DNA of 64,000 nucleotides, from assembly GCA_019009955.1 (NCBI GenBank), contig CM032233.1:14193501-14257500 (forward strand). The letters run 5' to 3'. The position numbers were made by a program, and so were the translations under genes. Of this stretch, positions 33,218 to 47,881 are shown in pieces (within the stretch, counting starts at the first letter, position 1; every line of letters starts with the position of its first letter). The notes beneath the pieces are model-generated. The model was not told where the DNA came from. It did no database searches and saw only the letters and a program-made list of their open reading frames with translations. The stretch comes from Riptortus pedestris (Eukaryota; Arthropoda; Insecta; Hemiptera; Alydidae).

Positions 33218-34054
33218 GACAGAGAGAGAGAGAGATTTGTCTTTTACCGCTCTAGCGGTCGCAATTATTGTTTAATCCTTACCAAACTCGATATTTAGCC
33301 GTTTTATTTATAAAAAATAATATCAAGTTATAAAATCTTTGACAAAAAATTTGACCAGGGGGAGGGGAGTTTAGAGGAATGAATTTTGAAAATTAGAAAC
33401 ATCTCCGTTACTATACGTCAAATCGAAACATTGTATAGAACACCACCGTATTGCAGATTATATTTACTATAAATATTGTTGTATACATATTTTCCGTATA
33501 ATGAGTATTAACCGAGATATTTGAATTTTATAGTTTTCCCCTTTAAGTAAACCCCCATTGCTACTAGTGTCATATTAATAATAAGCTGTCATATCATGAG
33601 CCCCATCATTTCTAGGTTAAATACCAAATATTGTTTTCAACAAACCTTTATTATACGAGATACAAACAAATACGTGTTTTTGACCCACCCTCCCTTTGTT
33701 CCTGGATTACTAAAATCTGAGTGATTGAGATTCATTTCAAATTACTCCCCTAGCTAGAGTAAATAGTTTAAAATAAAGTTAACACTTTATATTCAGATAG
33801 ATTTCATTAATTAATCTATAAGTTAGGAATAACTCTATCTATTCAGCGCTGCGAAGTTGTCTGCCCCGTTTGTTTACAATTCAGACGCTTTCCGTTGTAG
33901 ACATTAACTTGTAAATTGGCTAAATGATTTCTTATCACCGTTTGTATTTATTCATTTAACATTCGCGGTGGTGTTACCAGTATGCAGATTTATCTGTTGT
34001 AAACCTTTCCCTGGGAAATCTGCTTAGTTTACGCAGCCCCTGCGTGACGGACTT
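33026..34054 (+). mobile_element. HINE-W element, complete long form with (AT)n(AG)n core
   Basis: At 1029 bp this is one of the longest full copies. The 5' palindrome is AGCAGATTTCTCTTAAGGGA. The core microsatellite is (AT)n at 33147-33171 continuing into (AG)n with CAGA interruptions to about 33234, then TTTGTCTTTTACCGCTCTAG. The subfamily-2 3' block ends GCAGCCCCTGCGTGACGGAC. Confidence 0.8.
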
Positions 34055-34089
34055 TCATTGTTAACGCAATAGTAGAGATAATTTCTCTT

Positions 34090-34603
34090 CGAATACAATT
34101 ACCCGACAATAAGTCTGGATGAGTCCAATTTGCTTTGAAAAGTAATAGGATCACTACCCAGATGACTTCTCGCACGTCTATAATAGCGGCACAGCTCGTC
34201 CCGAGAGTTTAGTTTGTTCTCATTTCTCTTCAAATGATCAACAGTGCAGCTTCAGTGAACAGTGCGACTTAGTTGCAGTGCGGTAAAGTGTTTTATGTGA
34301 AGAACAGTGTTCTGCCGTAATTCTGCAAAGAACAGGATAGTGCCGTGTTTAAGTAAAGGACAGTGCAGTGCGTGTTTCTGTGAACTTCAGTGATCGTGAG
34401 TGAGTTATTGGACTGTGTAATAACAAGAACAGTGAAGCTATCAGTGCATACTGTGAGTAGTAGTAAAGAATAATTAACCAAGTGTGTAGTGCATTGTTAA
34501 ATAAATTGTGCAGTGATGAAAACTCTGAAGCTTGTGTGTGTTTAATTTTGCAATCCAAAAGAACTCTAATGAACAACGTTTATTACTGATTTTGTAATAA
34601 ACG

Positions 34604-34605
<2 letters not shown>
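34090..34605 (+). mobile_element. Solo LTR, 5'-degraded
   Basis: From about 34165 it parallels the better copy at 35111: GCACAGCTCGTCCCGAGAGT, repeated GAACAGTG and CAGTGC words, then GAACAACGTTTATTACTGAT and TTTGTAATAAACGTA at the end. The TATA-like box is mutated (CTATAATAG). The end abuts (AT)n at 34606-34672. Confidence 0.65.
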
Positions 34606-34678
<73 letters not shown>

Positions 34679-35110
34679 TCACAAATAACTCTATAGCTGG
34701 CTGGCGGGCAATAAAGTTTGAATGGAGTGTTTGACAATAGTGCCTGTTACGATTGTCATTAATGAAGTGTCAGGAAGGGCTATTCTTCAAGCTGGCCATT
34801 AATCATTCCACTCTTACATTGTGAGTAAAAATTCTGAGTCATAGCTTCTCAGTCAAAATGCCATGTATCATTCAAGCTTTTACCATTTTCCTATTGTATA
34901 CGTGATTTTTTTCCTAAAAAAAAAATGACCCCGAATATCTCAAAAATTTCAATAAATGCTAAAATGCATAGTTTCGCAATCTGGTAATGTTTCTAAGCAT
35001 TGTGATATTAATGGGCTGGACGGACAAGCTTTCCATGACGGTTCATCGAAATTCTCGAAGGGCACAACCTTCAGCCATCAACGAACTTGATCTTCAGTTT
35101 TATATAATAG

Positions 35111-35723
35111 TGTTGCGAAAACTACGTACATGAAAAATTAAACAGAGTTAATCACATATTTAAGAAGTACGAAGTAGATGAAAGGATCCGACCGATGGTC
35201 TAGCCCGTTCTCAGCAATACCCGTCCGGGATCTAGACGGGTCTCGCCATTCACCTTTAAAGTTTACTGCACGGCTATAAAAGCAGCTCAGCTCGTCCCGA
35301 GAGTTAGTTTGTTCTCAGTTTCCTTCAAGTGATCAACGGTGCGTTCAGTGGAACAGTGCGTTATAGTTGCAGTGAGGTAAAGTGTTTTATGTGAAGGAGA
35401 GTGTTGTGCTGTGACTGTAAAGAACAGTATAGTGCCGTGTTTATGACAGTGCAGTGCCGTTAACACGAAGTAAAGGACAGTGGAGTGCCATCTTTTTGTG
35501 AACTTCAGTGAATGTGAGTCAATTATTGGACTGTGTAATCTGAAGAACAGTGAAGCTATCAGTGCATACAGTGAGTAGTAGTTAAGAGTAATTAACCAAG
35601 TGTTCAGTGCATTGTTAAATAAATTGAGCTGTGATAAAAACTCAGAAGCTTGTGTGTGTTTGATCTTGCAATCCGAAAGAACTATAATAAACAACGTTTA
35701 TTATTCTTGTAATAAACTTAACA
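35111..35723 (+). mobile_element. Solo LTR, complete
   Basis: It starts TGTTGCGAAAAC and ends TAATAAACTTAACA, giving the TG...CA ends and near-inverted TGTTRCG/CGTAACA termini of a long terminal repeat. A TATA box (GGCTATAAAAGCAG, 35273-35286) is followed after about 30 bp by AGTTAGTTTGTTCTCAGTT, a likely transcription start region. A polyadenylation signal AATAAA lies at 35686. No internal retroviral-type genes adjoin it. The 135-codon minus-strand frame inside is incidental. Confidence 0.75.
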
Positions 35724-35793
35724 ATATGTAGGAATACATATACGTTTCATTGAAAACTAATTGGAGTTTATCTAAGATCAAATAAAATCGCGC

Positions 35794-35799
35794 GCGCGC

Positions 35800-35884
<85 letters not shown>
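35794..35884 (+). repeat. (CG)n(TG)n compound microsatellite
   Basis: About 10 CG/GC steps (CGCGCGCGCGCG) continue into about 39 uninterrupted TG dinucleotides. It lies outside any HINE-W copy, 70 bp after a solo LTR. An alternating CG/TG tract of this length could adopt Z-DNA. Confidence 0.95.
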
Positions 35885-35887
<3 letters not shown>

Positions 35888-35999
35888 TTATATTTGAAAA
35901 TGCCGCATATGAATCCTCTACGGTTGGGTGTGCAGAATTTGAATTCATTTTTTGAAAACAACCTCTAGTAAATTCTCAGTCATGATAATATACTTATTT

Positions 36000-36620
36000 A
36001 AATAATTAAATTGTATAGTACAAACTTTATTTCAAATAAAATTTACTAATTACTAACCATGAAATATACATGTATTCTCTATCTTCAATACTAAACGCGA
36101 TATTTGCATTTTTTAATTTTTAGTAAACCCTCTCCTACTAAGCTCTTTTTTTTCTCTCCTCATAGTAACCCTATGAGAAGTTATTTATTTGAATACATGT
36201 TCCATTGCCACATGGCATATTACATATATGATTATTTTTAAATACATTTTTATTTTACAATATATACATGTTAATCAACCATATAATCAAATATTATAAA
36301 ATAAATAATAACAATAATAATTAATAAATAGTATAAAAATAATAATAATAATAAATAAATATTAGAAATAAATAAATAATAAAAATAAATATATAATAAA
36401 ATAAAAATATATAATAATAAAAAATACATAAATAATAAAAAAGTAAATAAATAAATAATAATAAAACAAATAAATAATAATAATAATAATAAAATAATAT
36501 AATTAGCAATAAAATAAAATAAAAATAGAATGGAATAATAATAAAAATAATATAATTAAAAATACAAATAGAATGGAATAATAATAAAAAAAGTGAAATA
36601 ATAAAAATATAATAAAATAT
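36000..36620. other. AT-only low-complexity block rich in AAT repeats
   Basis: 36297-36612 is nearly pure A and T with AATA/AATAAT words and a 62-codon Tyr/Phe/Leu frame on the minus strand that reflects composition only. A HINE-W-like fragment (TAAACGCGATATTTGCATTT) lies at 36070-36130. Confidence 0.6.
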
Positions 36621-36714
36621 TTCCGTTACAATGATGGGTCGTAAAATGTTATAGAACCACTCTTGTTAAACAACTCACCAGCAATTGTTATTTTATGCAT
36701 TTTTACGTAACTCA

Positions 36715-37515
36715 TTTAAATATCCAGTTTGGTAACAATTAAACAAAAATTGCGAGTGCTAGAGCGTTAATGGATCTCATTTTCGTCATCTCATAGGTAG
36801 AGTCGATGGACATTTGGGGAAATTCTTCGAAAATAGCGCCATGAGTGCAACCTCTAACCCTAAGAGAAATCTGCAAAAAAAAAAATAGAAATAAAAAAAA
36901 GTCCTTCAAGCAGGGGCTGCATAAACTAAGCAGATTTCCCCCTGAAGTTTTACAATAGAGAAACCTGCATGCTCCTAAGACCGATTTGACGAGAGCCGAA
37001 CAGTTACGGAAACGGCCGAACTAACTTTGAACGGAATCACACGTACAGAACCGACAATAGCCGATCTCAACCCGTCCGTTATCCGCACACACTTCAACGG
37101 TAAATAACTCCTCTAAAATCGAATTAAAACGTACATAACAGCAATAGTAGAAAATTACATTTGCAATAAGATTGGTTTTATTCAATGTTTCCATTCGACG
37201 CATAATAGGAGAGATATTAAGAATTTTCAAAATTCCTCCCCTTTAAACTCCTCCTCTCACTGGTCGGATTTCAGCTGTTAACGAACTGGATCATCCATTT
37301 TACATAAAAAGATTAAATATCGAGTTTGGTCACGATTAAACAAGAACTGCCAGTGATAGGGCGGTGACAGACTAATATATAGACAGAAATATATAAAAAT
37401 TTGAACGGACCTCATTTTCGTCATCTACTCCATAGGATCGATGGACATTTAAAGAAATATTTCGAAAATCGTGTCACGAGTAGCAACCTGACTAGCTGAC
37501 TCCGCCCAAAGGAAG
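36715..37515 (-). mobile_element. HINE-W fragment plus subfamily-3 copy
   Basis: 36715-36872 is a minus-strand 5' fragment ending AGAGAAATCTGC. From 36899 (AAGTCCTTCAAGCAGGGG) a minus-strand subfamily-3 copy runs through GAACAGTTACGGAAACGGCC to a decayed 5' end near 37515. Its AT core is minimal (37375-37395). Confidence 0.6.
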
Positions 37516-37519
37516 CCTT

Positions 37520-37850
37520 TATTATTTAACATTTAAAGAAAAATAAATGTAATTGAATGAACCGAGCGGCATTCACTCTTGTAAAGATTTTCCGGGCTTT
37601 GAGCCTAGTGATAAATGGTTTATTGAGGGAGGGGGGTGGGGGTTGTTTCGAGAGCCAGCAACTGGCCCCCTTTAATATATTTAGGGAGGAATTGTAGCTC
37701 CCCTTTTCTCTCCTACAACCATTCACTGCGATTTACCCAGACACGACCTCACCCCCACCCCCAAATACTTCACTCATTCAATATCCTTCATCATTCATCC
37801 CTCTCAGTCCTCAATCCATCCACTCCACTATTTCAAACTTCATTATTAGC
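37520..37850. other. Gene-free interval
   Basis: Pyrimidine-rich unique sequence with small frames of no recognisable character. Confidence 0.35.
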
Positions 37851-37855
37851 AGATT

Positions 37856-38455
37856 TGCTCAAAGAGAAACCAGCTAAAATATAAAGACTCTCACGCGGGG
37901 TTATACACTGGTAGTACATAACACACCTTGGATATTAAGTGAATAAATACGAGCGGTAATGAGAAATCTTTCAGTCAATTTACAATTTATTAGCCTCCAC
38001 AACGGAAAGCGTTTCAATTGAAAACTAACATGTCAGACAACCTCTCAGACCTGAATAGATAGATACTCGTAGAAACATTCTTCACTGTAATGAAAAACAC
38101 TTCGTTATTATGAGTCGTAAAATTTAATATAACGAATCTTGTTAAACTTTTAATTTTCTACAACTGTTGCTCTATGTAGTTTAGCTAAACTCAAGTATTA
38201 AGCGAGTTACTAGTATTTTCTTGTTTTCTACGTTCTGTAACCCACCTCCCTTCTACTCATCGGTGTTTTACATATAAATAGAGGAACCGTGGTGATGTGA
38301 GATCACAAGTGTTAAACCAGCACTTGGGAAATCTGCTTAGGTTACGCAGCCCCTGCGTGGCGGACTTTTTTTCATTATCTACTGAATAGGATGGGTATTT
38401 AACAAAATGTTTGGAAAATCGCGTCATGAGTTCGACCTCAATAGCCGATTTTAGT
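37856..38455 (+). mobile_element. Rearranged HINE-W cluster
   Basis: A plus-oriented 5' palindrome (TTAGCAGATTTGCTCAAAGA) is fused to a minus-strand long-form fragment (ACTCTCACGCGGGG to about 38095). A plus-oriented subfamily-4 3' half follows, ending CAGCCCCTGCGTGGCGGACTT at 38367, then a minus-strand 5' fragment to about 38455. Four partial copies abut in alternating orientation. Confidence 0.55.
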
Positions 38456-38949
38456 GCTACTTTAGTGCTAATACACATATCGAGTTTTGTTTAGTTCGGT
38501 TGAGTCTTTGCTACAAAATAAAATTGTTGATTCCCGTTATAGTTTTTAGCGTTTTACTCATTTATTCTTGCGTATACGGCAAAAGTGTACATAACAAAAG
38601 TTACTCTAAATAACAAAATAAACAACTTTTGTTATGTGCATATTTGCAGAAAAACCAATAGGAAACGAAATATCGCTATTTTTAATTTCAGGTCTCCCTT
38701 ATAACCCCCACTCCTGTTCGTCTCACGGAATATTAATATAGCCTAAACTCTAAGTTGGGTTAGTAGTAATATGCATATCAAGTTTCATAAAATTCGGTTA
38801 AGCTGTTTATGCATGAAAAGGTAACAACTAAACAAACAAACATACACGAAAGAAAAAAAATGCAGTTATGGTGTCTATGACATGTGAAACGAAAAGTTAT
38901 CGTGAAATTTCAAGGAAAAAATCAATGAACATATGTACAGACAGAGGTT

Positions 38950-38951
38950 AC

Positions 38952-38997
<46 letters not shown>

Positions 38998-39532
38998 GGG
39001 GGGGGGGGTTAGAGGGGAGGATTTTCGAAATATCTCCGTTACTATACGTCGGATCGAAAGATTGTACTATAAATATTGATACAAACATTTATTCTCTACC
39101 TTGAATATTACCCGAGATATTTGCATTTTTCAGTTTTCAGCACTCAGCAAACCCCCGATTCTACTCATGTCACATAAACAATACATTGTTATATAATAAA
39201 CCGCTTTCTTTGAACCTTAAACACCAAATATTGTTTTCAAGAGACCTTTATTATACGAGATAAATGGGAATATGTTTTGGTGACCCCCCCCCATCTTAAG
39301 TTTTTGGACTACTAAAATTTCATTGATTGATATAAAAATTATTCTGGTTAATTATAAATTGCAGTACTACTTAGTTCATTTCAGCAGCTTCCCGTCCGGG
39401 TGTTATTAAAATTGACTGAAAGATTTCTTATTATCATTTGTATTTATTCATTTAATATCCACGGTGGTGTTGTGTTAGCAACTTCAAGAGGGAAATCTGC
39501 TTAGTTTACGCAGGCCCAGCGTGATGGACGTT
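38950..39532 (+). mobile_element. HINE-W element, long form, 5'-truncated at (AT)n
   Basis: It starts in (AT)n (38956-38995) followed by a G-run and ATCTCCGTTACTATACGTCG. It carries a subfamily-2 block with an internal deletion and ends CAGGCCCAGCGTGATGGACG. The 70 bp upstream is not HINE-like. Confidence 0.6.
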
Positions 39533-39534
39533 TT

Positions 39535-40370
39535 TTTTTCCTAACCTGGTCCCATTGTCACAAAAAATAATTTTCCTCGGCCCAGACTATCCAACATTAG
39601 TCATTCCGCCAACATGTAGAGAGAGGAGATTATGAAGAAACCATGTTATTACCCATTCCTTTGTAACAATAAATAAACATCCCCTGAGTACTTTACAGAC
39701 CAATTCCTTTTGAGTGAAGGAGATTTCCAAGGATACTTATAAATTTGTGAAGAGAGACACCCCCTGGTTATGTTGATAACAAACAGGCAGTGATGCAAGC
39801 CTACCCCTGAATGATTCAGCACCCTTCAGGGGGAAACGTATGTAGTCAGAAAAATTATAAGGATCCCATAACATTCATCAAAAATTGAAAGCAGGTGGGA
39901 GAAGGGCTGCAGAAAAAGGTGAATTAATAAAAGGCTAAAGGCAACCGAGTTTTTGCCCAAATAAACGTAATCCAAGGTGGCATCAGACAGTCCCTGTGGT
40001 AAAAAATGAAACATAACTCACTCTCTTGACAGCCAAGGATTTACTATTCTAAGTACCTCAGATATATTTTGTCGTGTGTGAGATTTATGTTGCAAAACAT
40101 TTGGAGGGACAAGACTAGCTTAGCAATGTCTTAAGAATTATTTTTAGTCTCAACATTCTACTAATACGATTAGATGTTCCACATCACGGATTAGAATGCA
40201 AAAGCCTTTAAGGCCAATAACAAATATCCCATGATTTGATTAACGTTCTCAGCGAACGTTCAATGTGTTTTATTGACTTAATAAAATAAACTCGACAAAC
40301 AAGCTCGATCAACAGGTCAACGCTTTACTTTGTTTGTTAAGCTTTTGTCTATATAATAAAAGAAAACTCC
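39535..40370. other. Gene-free interval
   Basis: Unique sequence. A 62-codon minus-strand frame at 39826-40014 has no motif. No repeat of the window is recognised. Confidence 0.4.
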
Positions 40371-40375
40371 GTCAT

Positions 40376-40804
40376 GCAGGGGCTGCGTAAACTAAGCAGA
40401 TTTCCCACGTGCAGTTTTACAATAGAGAAATCTCCATTCGAGAGCCGAGGCAGTCAAGGAAACGGCCGAACTAGCTTTTGGCGGGAAAGTGACTCTCGTC
40501 CGTTAGGCACCCATATTTAATAAAAATGCAAATATCTCGGGTAATATTCAAGATAGAGAAAAAATGTATATAAAAATATTTATAGAAAATTTAATTTGCA
40601 ATAAGATTGATTCTGTACAATTTTTCGATCCGACGTATGGTAACGGAGATATTTCGAATTTTCAAAAATCCTCCCCTCTAAACCCCCCCTCCCACTGGTC
40701 CGATTACAGCCGTTAACGAACTTGATCTTTCTTTTTACATAAAACGACTAAATATCGAGTTTGGTAACGATTAAAAAAAAATTGCGACCGCTAGAGCGTA
40801 TTAG

Positions 40805-40864
<60 letters not shown>

Positions 40865-40987
40865 TTTTGAACGGACCTCATTTCCGTCATCTACTAGGTA
40901 GGATCGATGGGCATTTGAAGAAAAATTTCGAAAATTCCGTCATGAGTACAACCTCAATAGCTGATTTCCCTCAAGGGCAATCTGCTA
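40376..40987 (-). mobile_element. HINE-W element, complete, subfamily 3
   Basis: Starts AACTCCGTCATGCAGGGG and carries GAAACGGCCGAACTAGCTTT. (AT)n lies at 40808-40860, flanked by GACAAAT and CAGTTTTGAACGGACCTC. It ends AAGGGCAATCTGCTAA. About 612 bp, among the best preserved minus-strand copies. Confidence 0.8.
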
Positions 40988-41087
40988 AAAGGTATTATGG
41001 AGATCATATTATACTGTATTAGGAGAGTGGCTGACTTGAATTTTACATTTAACCATAATAAAAACTTTGCTATTTGTTAATTTTATT

Positions 41088-41159
41088 AATTGCTTTAATT
41101 ACCGAGTACGGTAACGATAAAACAAAAAATTATGTTGCTCGATCGTTAACGGAGAAATA
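41088..41159 (-). mobile_element. HINE-W core fragment hosting a mariner-type insertion
   Basis: TAATTACCGAGTACGGTAAC to AACGGAGAAATA corresponds to the core just before the AT tract. The following element is inserted at the TA where the (AT)n normally begins. Confidence 0.5.
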
Positions 41160-41684
41160 CAGGGTGACTTAGGGGATAGAGGAAACGGATGTTTTTGAAA
41201 TGAGCAGAACAAAATTAATTTCCAAGATAGTATTATTTTAATGTTACACAAATAATGATTATTACATACCATTTTATGGAAATGTTAATTTTTAAAAATT
41301 ACATCGGTCATCTGCTTCAATACATGTTTCTAGCCTCTGTAGCAAATCAATCGAAACTTGGGTCAACATGTTTTGTTCAATCAAATTCACCTCTTCTATA
41401 ATTGCGTCCTTCAAGTCTATCAAATTACGGGGTTCGTGAGCATAAACACATATTTCAAATCCACCAAAAGAAATAATGACAGTAGGACAAGTCTGGTGAG
41501 CTTGGCGGCCACGGTACCTTACCAAAACGTGAAATCAGCTTGCCAGGAAAATATTTCTCATAACTTCCTCTTCTTAGAAATAAAAATTATTCATGTTGAA
41601 GTCTTGCCTCTGAAGGTCTGGTATCAGAAATCAACGAAATTGAAGGTTATGTTTCAAAAACATCCGTTTCCCTTAGTCACCCTG
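41160..41684 (-). mobile_element. mariner/Tc-superfamily TIR element with transposase C-terminal relic
   Basis: The 525-bp element has inverted termini CAGGGTGACTTAGG and, at the right, CCTTAGTCACCCTG. The inverted match continues into GAAACGGATGTTTTTGAAA with an 8-bp indel. The left flank ends in TA. The minus-strand frame 41525-41292 (77 codons) reads PRNLIDLKDAIIEEVNLIEQ then LLQRLETCIEADD, which resembles the C-terminal end of insect Tc-type transposases (an L-x-x-LK-x-x-I...E tract followed by R-L-x-x-CI-x-x-x-G). The catalytic region is deleted, so the copy is non-autonomous. Confidence 0.75.
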
Positions 41685-41799
41685 TGTATATGACACTAAA
41701 TAAAAACACTTTGGGGAATTCTGAGAGTTACATGTTTAAATAAAAACATCATTTGAATATTGTGTTAGGCCCAGAAGACTCAAAAATGAAGAAAAGTAA

Positions 41800-41805
<6 letters not shown>

Positions 41806-41863
<58 letters not shown>

Positions 41864-42110
41864 GGTATCCCGTGTATGCGGGACACAATTGAAATATCTT
41901 TTAAACCGTTAGAGATATAGCAAAATGGCAAAGAACCATAGCAGTAGCTCTCATCGAGACCTTTCAGATGCAGCATTTATTAATTTCAAAAAAATTATTT
42001 TATCTATTGAGCTTCCTCTCAAAAGTCGGCGTTTCCCCCTTACCCCACATTTTTAAAAATTACTCAATAAAAAAAGAAACACGTGTAATTTTTTTTGTTT
42101 CGCTTAGTAA
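41806..42110 (-). repeat. (AT)n plus dispersed repeat related to the composite middle
   Basis: (AT)n at 41807-41860 leads into CAGGGTATCCCGTGTATGCG. The 240 bp to about 42105 are the reverse-complement relatives of about 15980-16233 and 43985-44223. The CAGGGT start suggests a transposon terminus. Confidence 0.6.
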
Positions 42111-42111
42111 A

Positions 42112-42312
42112 TAGGGATAGTGCAGATTGGATGTCTACCACTCTCAAAAATCACCCTTTTTTAGTAATTGTAGCTGTATCCACTCTAGCAACTTACTTTC
42201 AGCAATAATTATCAGAGATTTCTTCAAAAAATAAAAGTTTTTAATGTATATATTCAACTTTCTTGAGTATTTCGTTGTTTTACATTCACTTATGTACGTT
42301 CCAAATAATAGT
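42112..42312. other. Short gene-free interval
   Basis: AT-rich unique sequence without a recognised feature. Confidence 0.35.
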
Positions 42313-42314
42313 CA

Positions 42315-43287
42315 ACTAAGCAGATTTCCTACTTGAGTCAAGCGTTGGCTTTTATCTCAATACATAAAAGTTCATTGAGAACAATATTTGGTATTTTGGG
42401 TTCAAATGAAATGCTTCATAATATAACAGCTTATTGTTAATATGACATGATTCGGATTGGGGCTTTACTGTAGGCCAAAAACTAAAAAGTCCTTCACGCA
42501 GGGGCTGCGTAAACTAAGCAGATTTCCCACGGGAAGTTTTACAATTGAGAAATCCGAATACTGCTAACACTTAGCACCACCTTGAGTAAATACAAACGGT
42601 AATGAGAAATCGGTAAGTTAATTTTAATCCAACGGAAACGGCTTATGAATTGTAAACAATCAGATCTGCAAACGACATAGATCTGAACAGATAGACATAT
42701 TCTTCAGCGGAATGAAAAACAATTACTGATATACATCTGAATATAACACATTAACTTTATTGCAAACTATTTGCTATATCTAGTACTGCAATTTATAATG
42801 AATCAGAATAATTTATATATTAATAACTAAAACTTTACTAGTTCAAGAAATAAAGAATGGGGCGGGGGGGTGAACAGAACGTATTTGCATATATCTCACA
42901 AAGTAAAAGGTTAGAAGACAAGAAAAGTTAGTTTCCACAAGCGCCGACCTACGGAAACGGCCGAACTAATCCGAAAACTTCCGACAATAACCGCAAGCAC
43001 ACTTAATAAAAATACAAATATCTCGGTTAATATTCAAGATAGAGAATAAATGTACATCAAAATATTTATAGTAAATTCATTTTGCAATAAGATTGGTTCT
43101 ATACAATGTTTCGATCCGTCGTACAGTAACGGAGACATTTCGAATTTTCAAAAATCCCACCTCAAAACCCCCTCCCACTGGTCGGATTTCAGCCATTACC
43201 GAACTTGATCTTTCTTTTTACATAAAACGATTAAATACCGAGTTTGGTAACGACAACAAAAATTGCGACCGCTAGATCGTTAACAGA

Positions 43288-43342
<55 letters not shown>

Positions 43343-43465
43343 TTGAACGAACCTCATTTTCGTCATCTCCTGGGTAGGATCGATGGACAATTGAAGAAAA
43401 TTTTCGAAAATCGCGTCAATGAGTACGACCTCAATAGCTGATTTCCCATAAGGGAAATCTGCTAA
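42315..43465 (-). mobile_element. HINE-W fragment followed by a complete chimeric copy
   Basis: 42315-42486 is a minus-strand 3' fragment. 42487-43465 is complete: AAGTCCTTCACGCAGGGG, a subfamily-2 block, then a subfamily-3 block (CTACGGAAACGGCCGAACTA), the core, (AT)n at 43291-43336, and the 5' end AAGGGAAATCTGCTAA. The subfamily-2 and -3 blocks occur in series, as in the copy at 29858. Confidence 0.75.
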
Positions 43466-46027
<2,562 letters not shown>

Positions 46028-46100
46028 TTTGAATATTCCAATTGCTTCATCATACTTCTCCATGTGTATCAAATCCTTCCTTGAACAGAAAAGTTGGTTA

Positions 46101-46227
46101 TTAGCAGTTTTTTTTTTAAGTTAAATCAGCTATTGGGGTAGTACTCAAGACATGGTTTTAGAAAAATTCTTCAAATGTCCTTCGATCCTATCTAGGAGAT
46201 GACGAAAAAGAGGTCCACTCAAAATTT

Positions 46228-46266
<39 letters not shown>

Positions 46267-46270
46267 TTTT

Positions 46271-46367
<97 letters not shown>

Positions 46368-46764
46368 CTGTTAACGCTCTAGCAGTCGCAATTTTTGCTT
46401 GATCGTTACCAAACTCGATCTTTAAACGTTTTATTTATAAACAAAGATCAAGTTTGTTAATGGCTGAAATCGGACCAGTGGGAGGAGATTGTATAGAATC
46501 AATCTTATTACAAATTAAATTTACTATAAATATTCTTATTTACATTTATTCTCTATCTTGAATATTAACCGAGATATTTGCCTTTTTAATAAGTGTGCGG
46601 ATAACGGACGAGATGAGATCGGCTAATTTCGGTTCTAGTCGTGAGTTTCCGCCAAAAGCTAGTTCGGTCGTTTCCGTAACTGTTCGGCTCTCGTAAAGTC
46701 TCTCTATTGTAAAACTTCACGTGGGGAATCTGCCTAGGTGACGCAGTCCCAATCTGACGGACTT
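46101..46764 (+). mobile_element. HINE-W element, complete, subfamily 3
   Basis: Starts TTAGCAG followed by a T-run. The AT core at 46231-46363 is very long and interrupted by AAATTTTTTAAATT. The 3' block is GATAACGGACGAGATGAG to GTTCGGCTCTCGTAAAG, ending CAATCTGACGGACTT. Confidence 0.75.
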
Positions 46765-46824
46765 TAACATAGGCTTCTGGAGAAATAGAAATTTGATGGT
46801 GAGCAGTGCGCTATTCCAGGAGTT

Positions 46825-46869
46825 GGGAAATCTGCTAAGATAGCGCCTACGCTGAGCGACGGACTTCTT
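46825..46869 (+). mobile_element. HINE-W 3' terminus only
   Basis: GGGAAATCTGCTAAGATAGC followed by GCTGAGCGACGGACTT. An isolated terminal fragment 60 bp after the preceding complete copy. Confidence 0.5.
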
Positions 46870-47435
46870 TTAAAACGAGACAGGAATATTTGAAGAGTAT
46901 CCTTTTGCTAATTTGCTCCTGACTATAGTTGTAGAGCGGCTGAGTAATCGGAGGGGAGTGGGCCCACCTCGGCATTGCAGGCCCCTGCAGAGCCATTATT
47001 GCTGGGGCCAACCCTCCACAGGATCTTTGCGCGGTATTCATCTCCTTGTTTCTTAATTTAGTTCCATTAGTCCTACTCACCATACCCTGTCTTTCTCCCC
47101 CCCCCCACGCTCCTTACGCCAAATTCGCTTTTTTCCCCAGCACTTGATACATTTTTCTTTTGTAATTGGGTCAGGAAGGGAACACGGCTTCTGTTGAATC
47201 AGCCACTGGCCACAGATCAGCCATAGGCCTGCTTTGACTGATAACAAGACACAACCGAGTATCATATTTTACTAGTCTTTTTTACATTAGCCCCGCATTT
47301 AAAAGTACGTTATAATTACATGATTTTAGAAATACCAGTGATAAAACTCTTACTAATAAACTATTATAAACATTGATGAAAGAAAGTTTTAAGAGAAACT
47401 GAACCACATTTATTACACGTATAAAATTAACAAAA
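46870..47435. other. Gene-free interval, partly GC-richer
   Basis: 46930-47040 is GC-richer (CAGGCCCCTGCAGAGCC). Minus-strand frames of 78 and 62 codons have no motif. Confidence 0.35.
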
Positions 47436-47436
47436 A

Positions 47437-47827
47437 AAGTCCATGACGCAGGGGCTGCGTAAAGTTATACAATAGAGAAATCTCCGAGCACTTTCGGAAA
47501 CGGCCGACCTAGCTTTTGGCTGGAAACTCACTCGTGCGTTACCGCTCACATTTAACAAAAATGCAAATATCTCGATTATTATTGAAGATAGAGATTAAAT
47601 GTATCGAACAATATTTATAGTAAATTTAATTTTCAATAAGATTGGTTCTATAAAATATTTTGATCCAACGTATGGTAACGGAGATATTCCGAATTTTCGA
47701 AAATCCCCCCCTCCCACTGGTCCGATTTCATCCATTAACGAACTTGATCTGTCTTTTTGCATAACAAGTTTAAATATCGAGTTTGGTAACGATAAAACAA
47801 AAGTTGCGACCGCTAGAGCGTTAACAG

Positions 47828-47881
<54 letters not shown>

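Noticed and set aside
35287..35694. 135-codon minus-strand frame, with a 126-codon relative at 52228-52608
   Set aside because: Lies antisense within solo LTRs, and the repeats in the LTR (CAGTGC-type words) keep it open.
36297..36612. Possible replication origin or matrix-attachment region in the AT-only block
   Set aside because: Extreme AT content alone is not evidence of either function.
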